From JBGSYN01 sp041750975 (lineage in GTDB: Bacteria > Pseudomonadota > Alphaproteobacteria > Geminicoccales > Geminicoccaceae): 64,000 bases of DNA. Shown here one piece after another: positions 7,873 to 16,184 of the stretch (position 1 is the stretch's first letter; the number at the start of each line of letters is the position of its first letter). Position numbers and translations under genes: made by a program. The stretch is taken from NCBI GenBank assembly GCA_041750975.1, contig JBGSYN010000092.1, positions 17,364 to 81,363 on the forward strand. Reading direction: 5' to 3'. A model generated the notes under the pieces. The model saw only the letters and a list, made by a program, of their open reading frames with translations, was not told the DNA's origin and did not search any database.

Positions 7873-8961
7873 ATGAACGACCCTGACACGACCGAGTCGA
7901 CGACGGACCTCGCTTCCGACTGGGCCCGGATCATGGCTGCGGATGATCTCGCCAATGCCGGGGCGAGCCAGAGCCTCGAGGCGCCCGAACCGAAGCGCGA
8001 CCAACACCGGGACGAGATCGACAGCCTCCTGGGCATCGGCAGCGCCGCGCGCGGCGAGACCCGAAGTGGCATGCTGGCACTCGTCAATAACAACGACATC
8101 AGCTACGAGCGCCTCCCCATGCTCGAAGTGGTGTTCGACCGGTTCGAGCGCATTCTGACGACCAGCCTTCGCAATTTCACTTCAGAGAATGTCGACATCA
8201 ACGTCGACAACATCATTGCGCAAAGGTTCGGCGATTACATGAACTCCGTCCCTTTGCCGGCGATGATCGCCGTGTTCAGGGCGAGGCAATGGGACAATTT
8301 CGGCCTGATCACGATCGACGGGCAAATGATATTCGGCATCGTCGATGTGCTTCTCGGTGGCAAGCGAGGCGCTGCGGTGGCGCGGGTCGAGGGCCGCCCC
8401 TACACCACGATCGAGGCCTCGCTGGTCGAGCGTCTCGTTCGCTTGATCCTGGAGGATCTGGCCGCGGCCTTCGCGCCGATCACCGATGTCGAATTCCAGT
8501 TCGAGCGCATCGAAACCAATCCGCGATTTGCCGCCATTACAAGACCGAGCAATGCGTGCGTCGTCATGCAGCTCCGCATCGACATGCAGGACCGGGGCGG
8601 CAGCATCGAGTTCGTCTTGCCCTATGCCACGCTCGAGCCTGCCCGCGAATTGTTGATCCAGAAGTTCATGGGAGAGAGGCTCGGCAGGGATTCGATCTGG
8701 GAAAACCACCTCGCCCGGGAGCTTATGCAGACCAACCTCGAGGTCGAAGCCGTGCTCTACGAAAGCTTCTTCTCCTTGCGGGAAATTTCCGAGCTTGAAG
8801 TCGGCAAGACCATCAGCCTCGGTATCAAGTCGGACGCTCCGATCGAGCTCCGTTGCAGCGGCTCCCCCATGCTGGTCGGGAGGGTCGGGCGAAAAGGCGA
8901 TCGGCTGGCGGTAACCATCGAGGCGCGAATGGACGGACGGTTAGGAGACCAGAGTGCTTGA
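7873..8961 (+). CDS. fliM: Flagellar motor switch protein FliM
   Basis: FliM (362 aa from this start) is the C-ring switch protein that binds CheY-P. The start at 7873 is preferred over ATG 7858 because GGGAA at 7860-7864 is well spaced for it. The CheY-binding EIDSLLG motif lies about 47 residues in rather than at the extreme N-terminus as in enterics. The CheC-like middle domain (GGKRGAAVARVEGRPYT) and the SpoA/FliN-type C-terminus complete it. The last 8 bases overlap the next gene. Confidence 0.95.
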   Translation: MNDPDTTESTTDLASDWARIMAADDLANAGASQSLEAPEPKRDQHRDEIDSLLGIGSAARGETRSGMLALVNNNDISYERLPMLEVVFDRFERILTTSLRNFTSENVDINVDNIIAQRFGDYMNSVPLPAMIAVFRARQWDNFGLITIDGQMIFGIVDVLLGGKRGAAVARVEGRPYTTIEASLVERLVRLILEDLAAAFAPITDVEFQFERIETNPRFAAITRPSNACVVMQLRIDMQDRGGSIEFVLPYATLEPARELLIQKFMGERLGRDSIWENHLARELMQTNLEVEAVLYESFFSLREISELEVGKTISLGIKSDAPIELRCSGSPMLVGRVGRKGDRLAVTIEARMDGRLGDQSA

Positions 8962-9463
8962 GTTCGCGCTGGAGGTCATCCTCTGCCTCTTGATGATTCC
9001 GACGATCGTCTGGTCGATCGTGATCCATCGAAAACTCCGCAGATTGCGGACCGATCAGGGCGAAATGACCGCGTTCATCGAAGCGCTCAATGAAACCATT
9101 GTCAGGGCCGAACGGGCTGTAGGCACGCTGCAGGCGGTCGGCCGGGAGACCATCGAGCGCCACGACAATCAGCAGGCGGAAGCGCGCAAGGCGGCCGACG
9201 AGATCGCGCGGGGCATTCAAAGCGCGGCACGGCTGCTTCGTCGGCTCGATACCGCCCTGCAACAGGGCACGAAGCTGCTCGCCGAAACGCGCACTGCCGA
9301 TCGGAGCCGTGGCCCCATGATTCTCACAACGGCCATGGCCACTTCCCCGGTCGATCATGCGGAAGTCGACGGTGGTCTCGAAAGCGCCGATCTCGACCCT
9401 GCGGGAATACCAAAGACCGCCAAGGGTAGAGATCTGTTGCGTGCGCTCGCGGCATTGCGTTAG
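8954..9463 (+). CDS. DUF6468 flagellar-cluster protein
   Basis: A 169-aa protein of the DUF6468 type found between fliM and the MotE-like gene in alphaproteobacteria. It begins at GTG 8954, with AGGAG at 8943-8947. Residues about 3-23 form one membrane anchor; residues about 30-115 are a charged, heptad-like helical region (RTDQGEMTAFIEALNETI onward). No catalytic motif is visible. Its overlap with fliM and the tight link to the next gene suggest a role at the motor or C ring; the exact function is unknown to me. Confidence 0.75.
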   Translation: MLEFALEVILCLLMIPTIVWSIVIHRKLRRLRTDQGEMTAFIEALNETIVRAERAVGTLQAVGRETIERHDNQQAEARKAADEIARGIQSAARLLRRLDTALQQGTKLLAETRTADRSRGPMILTTAMATSPVDHAEVDGGLESADLDPAGIPKTAKGRDLLRALAALR

Positions 9464-9467
9464 CGCC

Positions 9468-10373
9468 ATGGCTCCGTTCTTCGACTCCCTGAAGAGATAT
9501 TTGGAAAAACGGACGAACGCCTGGCGCGGCCTGGTCTATTTGCCGGTCGCGACGAGTCTGATCGCCCTAGCGGCCTTGACCCTGAATATCGCGCAGCGCA
9601 TCGAGGCCGGCGCACCGGAGACGGCAAACGAGCTTTTGTCGGCCATAGCGGCGGAACCCGAAATCGAGAAGCTCGCGGCAATGACGATGATAAGGCATCG
9701 CGCAACCGCGCCCTCAGACCACCCAAATACTGTTCCGGCGGGGTCTGGAGAAGTGGCTGCGGAGCGCAGCCGATCGGAATCACTCCAATATCACCGGGTC
9801 GAAGGGCACGCGACCGCGACGTTGGCGGATGCGCCAATGGACCAGAACAACGGGCAAGCCCGGTTGAGTCCGCAGATTCCTCAGTTTTTCGTGGCCACAT
9901 CACCACTCGTGGAGTTTCCCGAGCCCGCTGCCGGCCCCGACGAGCCCGTTGCCTGCGAAGCCTTCGATGCGCCGTTGGATCAGGTAGCGAAGGATCTCCT
10001 GAACCGAAAAAAGCAGCTCGACGAGAGAAGCGAGGAAGTCGAACTCCAAACCGAAGCCATGCGCGTCATGCGCGGTCAACTTGAGGCGGACATCGAACGC
10101 CTCGAGCGGGCCCGCGACGACCTCGAAGCAGCCGTCGCCAAAGTCGATGAAGGCGAAGAAAAGCGCCTCCAACAGCTCGTCAAAGTCTACGAATCGATGA
10201 AGGCGAAAAAGGCCGCTGAAATCTTCGACCGGCTGGGACTGGACGTCGTGATCTCCGTGGCGACGCGGATGCGCGAAGCCAAGCTGGCCGATATTCTGGC
10301 GGCGATGAACCCCGATAGAGCGCGTCTGGTGACCGCACAACTAGCGACCGAGCTATCTCCGCAAGGCCAATAA
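9468..10373 (+). CDS. motE: MotE-family flagellar protein
   Basis: A 301-aa protein with an N-terminal membrane helix (residues about 21-43), a low-complexity periplasmic linker and a C-terminal coiled coil leading into an MgtE-N/MotE-type domain (KKAAEIFDRLGLDVVISVA, then ILAAMNPDRARLVTAQL). MotE-family proteins are periplasmic chaperones for motor proteins in rhizobia. ATG 9468 lies 4 bases after the DUF6468 stop and is chosen over upstream ATGs that would read through that gene; no strong ribosome site, so coupled translation is likely. It ends the operon. Confidence 0.82.
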   Translation: MAPFFDSLKRYLEKRTNAWRGLVYLPVATSLIALAALTLNIAQRIEAGAPETANELLSAIAAEPEIEKLAAMTMIRHRATAPSDHPNTVPAGSGEVAAERSRSESLQYHRVEGHATATLADAPMDQNNGQARLSPQIPQFFVATSPLVEFPEPAAGPDEPVACEAFDAPLDQVAKDLLNRKKQLDERSEEVELQTEAMRVMRGQLEADIERLERARDDLEAAVAKVDEGEEKRLQQLVKVYESMKAKKAAEIFDRLGLDVVISVATRMREAKLADILAAMNPDRARLVTAQLATELSPQGQ

Positions 10374-10764
10374 GGCGACGCCGTTTGGCGCGGTTCGCAA
10401 CTATACCTATCCCGACAAACCCCGCGACACGACCTCATCGGACTGGCACGGCTCTATTCCTTCCCGACGTTTGAACGCAGTTCCGCGATTCAAGAGTGCG
10501 GCATGTCCGGCACTCTTGAATCGCGAAATCGTGACCCTCGAGGATCCTGTCACGTTCACGGCACGGAGCCTTTGGATCTGACCTCCGTTCGATCAGGAAA
10601 TTCCCGTCAATCAGCTCACGAGGGCTGCATCGGAGTTCGCATAATGCTGACCAAGCGCAATCCGCTGTCGCAATGGCGAATGGCGCAAAGACCTGAAATT
10701 GCGGAATCGAGGCTTCAGCTACTTCAAGTGTCGGTTTTTGGGAGCCAAGCAGCAAGTTTTGGGA
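10374..10764. other. Non-coding gap after the flagellar operon
   Basis: No ORF here resembles a known protein and those present are short and overlapping. The only clear structure is the large hairpin annotated separately at 10484-10525. No tRNA-like fold was seen. The 3' ends of motE (plus) and the O-antigen-ligase-like gene (minus) converge here, so transcription termination for both is expected in this interval. Confidence 0.5.
10484..10525. repeat. Perfect 16-bp inverted repeat, 10-base loop
   Basis: Arms 10484-10499 (CGCGATTCAAGAGTGC) and 10510-10525 are exact reverse complements around a 10-base loop. No T-run follows on either strand, so it is not a textbook Rho-independent terminator. 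It lies between two convergent genes and could be a bidirectional terminator, an mRNA 3'-end stabiliser or a copy of a dispersed palindromic element. No second copy was noticed in this window. Confidence 0.8.
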
Positions 10765-12000
10765 TCACGCATATTCGATCCTCGCAGTGCTCTGAATGTC
10801 TTTTGCCAAATCAGAGTTAGACGACGTAGCGTCGGCAACCTTGCAGCGAATACTTTCTTCCTGGAAGAAAAGTATGAGCAGCATGCCATAAAATGTACCC
10901 ATTTTGGCACCGACGATGACACTGGTCATGCTTGCGAGAAGGCAGAATAGAGCCAGGAAGAAGCTGTGGGAGAGCAAACCGGTCCGGCGATAGAACCGAT
11001 AGCCATTGATCAAAATACCGATCAACGTTCCGCCAAAGAGAGTCATCGCGATGACGCCGTTCTCGAACCAGATCTGGAGCCAGAGATTGTGGGCATGTGC
11101 CGGTGACCAGGCACCCCAGAGCTTCTCGAAATAGTTCGGATAGGTCCCGAAGCCGAATCCGCCGAGCGGACGATCCTGGATCTGCGCGAACGTCACTTCC
11201 CAAACCAGGGTTCGGCCCGACAGAGTTTCGTCCTGCTCACCGCGGGACAGCAATGGCAGCAGGACATCCATTGCCACAAAAAGGCTGGCGGCGGAGACGA
11301 CACCAGCAATCAGCACGTAGATCCGTGCGGGACCGCGAATATGGAAGAAGAAGATGACGAAAACGACGAGCATGAAATAGGCGCTGAACGCACGGACCTT
11401 GGTGGCGATCAGGGTCGCCAGGGCAAGAAGGATGAATCCGGCCACCAGGGCCTTGTAATCCTTGGCATCGCATCGATGCCGATTGAGCAGCCACACCAAT
11501 GCCATCACAATGGCCATGATGCAGACGAAGCCGAGCATCTGCTCGTGCAACATCACCCCTTTGAGACGCCAGATGTCGGTGCGCGACAGCGCCCAACGAA
11601 AACCTCCGGCAAGGACCGCCCAGCTCACCGTGAAAACGAAGGCGCTGGCGAAGAGAAAAAGCCTGACGGTTCGATGCACCGGTTCGTTCGCCAACGAAAT
11701 GGCGGTCAGATAGAAGACCCAGATCATCAAAACGTGGCCTTTGCCATCCGCCGGCGATACGGACCACAACTGACCCGCCGTGATGCAGATGAGGTAGCCT
11801 AGAAACAACAGGGACGGATAACTCAGCACGACGCGCGTATCCACGCGCAACAGGACGGGCAGGCGAATCAGCATGGCGGCTGCAAGGAGCGCCAGGACCA
11901 AGGGCGTCCAAATGCGGCGTTCCTCGTCGCCGACCCGCGGGCCATCCGCGTTAACCAGAAACAACGCCAGCAAAACCAGAAATATGCTTATCAGCCGCAT
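10765..12000 (-). CDS. O-antigen ligase/Wzy-family polysaccharide membrane protein
   Basis: A 411-aa polytopic membrane protein with about 10-12 hydrophobic helices and the long periplasmic loop typical of the O-antigen ligase / Wzy_C family (GFGFGTYPNYFEKLWGAWSP followed by AHAHNLWLQIWFENGVI). Such proteins join or polymerise undecaprenyl-linked glycans in the inner membrane. The start is placed at 12000 (MRLISIFLV...), after a purine-rich site, rather than 21 codons upstream. It stands alone, away from glycosyltransferases; ligase and polymerase cannot be told apart here. Confidence 0.85.
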   Translation of the reverse strand: MRLISIFLVLLALFLVNADGPRVGDEERRIWTPLVLALLAAAMLIRLPVLLRVDTRVVLSYPSLLFLGYLICITAGQLWSVSPADGKGHVLMIWVFYLTAISLANEPVHRTVRLFLFASAFVFTVSWAVLAGGFRWALSRTDIWRLKGVMLHEQMLGFVCIMAIVMALVWLLNRHRCDAKDYKALVAGFILLALATLIATKVRAFSAYFMLVVFVIFFFHIRGPARIYVLIAGVVSAASLFVAMDVLLPLLSRGEQDETLSGRTLVWEVTFAQIQDRPLGGFGFGTYPNYFEKLWGAWSPAHAHNLWLQIWFENGVIAMTLFGGTLIGILINGYRFYRRTGLLSHSFFLALFCLLASMTSVIVGAKMGTFYGMLLILFFQEESIRCKVADATSSNSDLAKDIQSTARIEYA

Positions 12001-12253
12001 CGATATCACCCGATGGTGCAGGTGCCCCGGACCAATCCGTCCGGTCTTTGCCGCTGCACACATCCACGAGTTCGTGCACCTCGGACGCGATCAAAGTGAT
12101 ACGATGCGCCGGTATCGGTGCTCTGGTCCAGTCGACAACAGCCCTAGCGGCTACCGTCCGAGAACTTTATGCGGCTTAACTGTTACAATATGGCAAAGAA
12201 CGAATCGACTTCACACGAACGGCGCAGCGCCTCGAACCGGCATAATGCGCCGC

Positions 12254-13051
12254 TCATTCGCTGCCGAAAATATCGAAATCGAAATACTTCGCAGAGATTC
12301 GATCGTACTCCCCGGTTGCACGCAATAACTCGATGCCCCGGTTGAGCTCATTGACGAGTTCCCAGTTCGTTCGACTGACGGCGATGCCGATGCCCTCTCC
12401 GAACCACCTCGGATCATCGAAGCTCGGACCCACCATCCCGTAATTGCGCCCTTCGGAACGCGACAGAAAACCGTTCTGCAACGCAAAGCCATCCGCAAAG
12501 ACAAAGTCGAGCGATCCAGCCTCAAGATCGTCGATCGCCTCGGGAAGCGTTCTGTAGCGAATAACATCGGCAGCTTTGACCGAATTGTCGCGCAGGAAGA
12601 CATCTTCGGTCGTCGATTGCTGAACGCCGATTTTCCGACCTTCGAGTCCCTGCCACTGCCCATCCACCAAAGCAACGTCATGCCGTTGGTCCAACGCACT
12701 GACGAACCGGGCGGGCGTGGTGTAATATTTATTGGTGAAGGCGAAAATCTCTCTGCGCGATGGCAAAATGCTCATCGATGCAACGATCGCATCGTAATTC
12801 CCGTTCTTCAGGCCCTCACCTGTAATCAGCTTGTCCCAATCCTGCTGAACCAGATGGCAGTCGCGATCGAGAACGTCGCAGAGGGCTGCGGCGATATCGA
12901 CATCGAATCCCTCCAGCTCACCTTTGGCATTGATCGTGCTGAACGGCGGATAGTAGCCCTCGACGGCAAAACGCAGACTTTCCGCACCGGCTTCGTTAGC
13001 GGTCTGAATGAGTGCCAGAACCATAAGCGCCAGAATACCGACGATCCGCAT
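12254..13051 (-). CDS. Periplasmic amino-acid-type solute-binding protein (family 3)
   Basis: A 265-aa bacterial extracellular solute-binding protein, family 3. A signal peptide (about residues 1-23, ending NEAGA) precedes the family signature (FAVEGYYPPFSTIN, then GFDVDIAAALCDVL). It starts at 13051 after a GAAGGG ribosome site; an upstream ATG at 13156 has no such site and would bury the signal peptide. No permease or ATPase gene lies beside it, so it is an orphan binding protein whose ligand (polar amino acid or similar) cannot be read from the sequence. Confidence 0.88.
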   Translation of the reverse strand: MRIVGILALMVLALIQTANEAGAESLRFAVEGYYPPFSTINAKGELEGFDVDIAAALCDVLDRDCHLVQQDWDKLITGEGLKNGNYDAIVASMSILPSRREIFAFTNKYYTTPARFVSALDQRHDVALVDGQWQGLEGRKIGVQQSTTEDVFLRDNSVKAADVIRYRTLPEAIDDLEAGSLDFVFADGFALQNGFLSRSEGRNYGMVGPSFDDPRWFGEGIGIAVSRTNWELVNELNRGIELLRATGEYDRISAKYFDFDIFGSE

Positions 13052-13281
13052 TGCGTACCCTTCTTTCGATTGAAGACGATACGGACAGGATGCTGCCCGA
13101 AGCCAACGACAGGCTCTGTAGCCCATCTCAACGCAATGGATCAAGGTACCGCACATGGGTGTAACGAAAAGCAGGCTTGCGGCTCATGAGCGCGGCCGTC
13201 AGAACTATGATGAACCAATAAAGTCGCGAGCACGGCCGGGCGGATATGGTGTCGACCGAGGACCGCGCACATAGGCACAGC

Positions 13282-13962
13282 ATGACCAATCTTTTCATCG
13301 CCGCCGTTTTTTTCGTGGGCACCCATATCGGTATCTCTAGCAGCGCCCTCAGGACACAGATGATCGAGAATTTCGGCGAGCGTCCCTATCGCCTTCTCTA
13401 CTCGCTGGTCGCTGCGGTCGGCATGATCTGGATGATTGTCGCCTTCCGGTCGGCGGAATTCGTTGCGTTATGGACGCCGAACAGCGCCCTCAACCTCATC
13501 CCGCTCATTCTCATGCCATTCGCCTTGCTCCTGCTGATCGGCGCCCTGACCGGCTCCAATCCGACGGCACTAGGCCAGCAGCTGGACGCAGACGCCGGCG
13601 AACCTGCCACCGGAGTCATACGGATCACGCGGCATCCGATGATGTGGGGGATCATTCTTTGGGCTGGCTCGCACGTCATCGTCAGCGGCGATCTGGCATC
13701 CGTCCTTATGTTCGGCGCCTTCGCGGTTTTGGGATTGCTGGGCATGATCTCCATCGATCATCGCAAAACACAGGAAAACGCTCCGGGTTGGGGCATTTTC
13801 GTCCAAAGCACCTCGGTGACGCCGTTTGCGGCGATCGCTGAAAAGCGGCAAACGCTTGTGCTCGCGGAGATCGGATGGAAGAGGGTGCTAGCCACTTTGG
13901 TCATCTATATTCTGCTCTTGGTCATCCACCCCTTGCTGTTCGGCGTTCCCGCAATCCAATGA
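13282..13962 (+). CDS. NnrU family membrane protein
   Basis: A 226-aa integral membrane protein of the NnrU family, with about six hydrophobic segments and the conserved RITRHPMMWGIILWAGSH motif near residues 113-130 that the family shares with isoprenylcysteine methyltransferase-like proteins. NnrU was named for a link to nitric-oxide metabolism, but most homologues are uncharacterised. ATG 13282 fits the first helix better than ATG 13246. Its stop is one base from the stop of the convergent small membrane protein. Confidence 0.85.
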   Translation: MTNLFIAAVFFVGTHIGISSSALRTQMIENFGERPYRLLYSLVAAVGMIWMIVAFRSAEFVALWTPNSALNLIPLILMPFALLLLIGALTGSNPTALGQQLDADAGEPATGVIRITRHPMMWGIILWAGSHVIVSGDLASVLMFGAFAVLGLLGMISIDHRKTQENAPGWGIFVQSTSVTPFAAIAEKRQTLVLAEIGWKRVLATLVIYILLLVIHPLLFGVPAIQ

Positions 13963-13963
13963 C

Positions 13964-14131
13964 CTAAAGGAAGGTCATGGCCAGCGCCAATGCGATCGCG
14001 CCAACGAGCACGCCGACGCTCGCCACCTGCAGCATTCGCTGCAAATGCGGGCGGTTGCGAAACTGAAAAGAGAGCAGATAGGCGAGAATGCAGACCAGCG
14101 CGGCCAGTTGGAACAACTGGTAATCGCGCAT
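13964..14131 (-). CDS. 55-aa small membrane protein coupled to a dehydrogenase gene
   Basis: A 55-aa product with two hydrophobic segments (residues about 7-20 and 34-53) separated by a basic loop (FRNRPHLQR). Its ATG overlaps the stop of the upstream Gfo/Idh/MocA gene in a TGATG junction, which strongly suggests translational coupling and that it is a real gene. No homology recognised. It is the last gene of the iolG-side operon and its end touches nnrU. Confidence 0.6.
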   Translation of the reverse strand: MRDYQLFQLAALVCILAYLLSFQFRNRPHLQRMLQVASVGVLVGAIALALAMTFL

Positions 14132-15261
14132 CAGTCGAGCGCTTCCACGGAAATCCACTGACGTCTCTCGGCCGATTGCACGATCGCCGAAACGACCGCC
14201 TGGACCCGCGCCGCTTCGTTGAAATCGGGATAAAACGGGCGTCCGCTTGCAAAACTCTGAAGAACATCCTTGGCCTCGATCGTCTTCATGTCGTTGAAGC
14301 CGAGTTGGTGCCCAGGTGCGGGGCAGAAAGCGGCGTAATTCTGGTGCGAAGGGCCGGCCAGGATTCGCCTGAACCCCTCGCGGCCAGCCGGGTCCCTGGT
14401 CGTGAAAAGCTGTAACTCGTTAAGCCGTTCCATATCGATGCGCAGAGCCCCGCCGCTACCATAGATTTCAAAGGCGAGATGAAGCTTGCGGCCGCTTGCG
14501 ACCCAGCTCGCCTCGATCACGCCAGCGGCACCATTCTTGAAACGAACCAGCGCCCTCGCCTCATCGCAGGCTTCGACCAATTTCCGCTCCGAGGCCGCAG
14601 GGCGGATCGGTCGGTTGGCAACGACTGTCTTCAGATCGGCCGAAACTTCACCGATGTCACCGATAAGAAAGCGCGCCATCGAGATGATGTGGCTGCCAAG
14701 ATCCGAAAGGACGCCGTCGCCGCTCTGAGGGTCCAACCGCCACGACCAAGGTGTGTCCGGATCACGCATATAGTCTTCAGCGTGAATCCCGCGGAACGAC
14801 CATATTTCCCCGAGTTCACCACTCTCGATGAGTTCGCGCGCCAGCGCGACGACCGGGTCCCGCAGATAGTTGAAACCGACAAAGGTGGAAACGCCGGCTT
14901 CACGGGCGGCTTTGGCGAGTTCGCGCGCTTCTTCGAGGTTCGGAGCCAGCGGTTTCTCGCAATAGACAGCCTTGCCGGCACCAATCGCCGCTAGCGCCAT
15001 GTCCTTATGCAAGGAATTCGGCGTCGTAATGTCGACGAGATCGACCAGAGGATCGGTGACGAGTTCGCGCCAATCGCCGGAGGCGCGGGCAAATCCAAGG
15101 GTCCGTGCCGCTTCGGCAGCAAGCTGCTCGTCCCGATCCGCCAAGAATTCAAGACGGGGTGATAAGCCCAGGTCGAAAACGACCGGCGCCATGCGGAAAG
15201 CTTGGGCATGGCAGCGGCCCATGAAGCCGCTGCCGATCAATCCAATGTTACAACGCTTCAC
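14131..15261 (-). CDS. Gfo/Idh/MocA family NAD(P)-dependent dehydrogenase
   Basis: A 376-aa sugar or cyclitol dehydrogenase of the Gfo/Idh/MocA family. The N-terminal Rossmann motif (GLIGSGFMGRCHAQAFR), the EKPLAPN segment after the nucleotide-binding fold and a C-terminal alpha/beta substrate domain are visible. It is longer than the iolG product in the same operon and diverges from it, so it is a second dehydrogenase and not a duplicate. Located 29 bases after the HpaI-type aldolase, it probably acts on an inositol isomer or related polyol; the substrate is inferred from context only. Confidence 0.88.
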   Translation of the reverse strand: MKRCNIGLIGSGFMGRCHAQAFRMAPVVFDLGLSPRLEFLADRDEQLAAEAARTLGFARASGDWRELVTDPLVDLVDITTPNSLHKDMALAAIGAGKAVYCEKPLAPNLEEARELAKAAREAGVSTFVGFNYLRDPVVALARELIESGELGEIWSFRGIHAEDYMRDPDTPWSWRLDPQSGDGVLSDLGSHIISMARFLIGDIGEVSADLKTVVANRPIRPAASERKLVEACDEARALVRFKNGAAGVIEASWVASGRKLHLAFEIYGSGGALRIDMERLNELQLFTTRDPAGREGFRRILAGPSHQNYAAFCPAPGHQLGFNDMKTIEAKDVLQSFASGRPFYPDFNEAARVQAVVSAIVQSAERRQWISVEALD

Positions 15262-15290
15262 CGGCCACCCGGACGCCGGCTGCGACGCGG

Positions 15291-16079
15291 CTAATAGGCG
15301 CTGCTTTTCGGCCCGGTCGGCACGGTACCCATTTCACTCAGGATCTGCGCTGCAGCACTGGTCAACAGGCGCCCGTCTCCCAAGAGCGTTACCCAATCCA
15401 TGCCCTTGGCGATAAGACTCTTCGCATATTCTGGACTGCCGCAATGCTGACCGACATGTTTGCCGTGCTTTTTGCCGGCGTCGATAATCGTGTCGATAGC
15501 CCCGACAACCTTGGGCTCCGTCGGATCCATACCAGGCGTGAAGCCCATCGAAAGGCTCAGATCAGCCGGACCGACATAAACGCCATCGAGGCCCTCAACG
15601 CTCATGATCTCCTCGATATTGGCGACGGCCTGGGCCGTCTCGGTCATCGCGAAAATAAGGATTTCCTGATTGGCCTTGGAGCCGTAGTCGCTGCCGCCGT
15701 AGACCGAGGCTCTGATCGGACCGAAACTGCGCTGTCCCATCGGTGCATAGCGTGCATAGGACACCAGCGCCTCGGCTTCGGCCCTAGTATTGATCATCGG
15801 ACAAATGATGCCGTAGGCGCCGGCATCGAGCATCTTCATGACAATGCCGGGCTCGCACCAGGGAACGCGCACCATCGGCGTCACGTCGGTGGTCGAGATG
15901 GCCTGCAGCATATGCGTTGCCATGGCATAGTCGATAAGACCGTGCTGGCAATCGACGGTGAGCGATCCCCACCCCTGATGCGCCATCAGTTCCGCACTGA
16001 ATGCGCTCGGTATCCCAAGCCAGCCATTGATGACCGCCTCGCCTCGATCCCATTTTTGCCGAATGCCGTTGGCACGCAT
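15291..16079 (-). CDS. HpcH/HpaI aldolase family protein
   Basis: A 262-aa TIM-barrel class II aldolase of the HpcH/HpaI family, which reversibly cleaves 2-keto-(3-deoxy) acids with a divalent metal. The family hallmarks WLGIPSAFSAELMAHQGW and DCQHG (the usual D-x-[EQ]-H-G) are near residues 20-48; the metal-site region RVPWCEPGIVMKMLDAGAYG and the later GPADLSLSMG are present. It sits between iolG and a second dehydrogenase, suggesting a carbon-carbon cleavage step in cyclitol or sugar-acid breakdown. Its substrate is not evident. Confidence 0.88.
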   Translation of the reverse strand: MRANGIRQKWDRGEAVINGWLGIPSAFSAELMAHQGWGSLTVDCQHGLIDYAMATHMLQAISTTDVTPMVRVPWCEPGIVMKMLDAGAYGIICPMINTRAEAEALVSYARYAPMGQRSFGPIRASVYGGSDYGSKANQEILIFAMTETAQAVANIEEIMSVEGLDGVYVGPADLSLSMGFTPGMDPTEPKVVGAIDTIIDAGKKHGKHVGQHCGSPEYAKSLIAKGMDWVTLLGDGRLLTSAAAQILSEMGTVPTGPKSSAY

Positions 16080-16184
16080 GCCGCAACCTCATTTATTGAT
16101 AACGAAAACACGGGGGCACATTAGCTTGTATGATCGCCCTGTCCAGAAGACCAATCGGCGAAACTCAATGGCCGGACCCTTCCT

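Noticed and set aside
9357..9467. Longer MotE-like start at 9357
   Set aside because: It would overlap DUF6468 by over 100 bases; ATG 9468 just after its stop gives the expected membrane anchor at the N-terminus.
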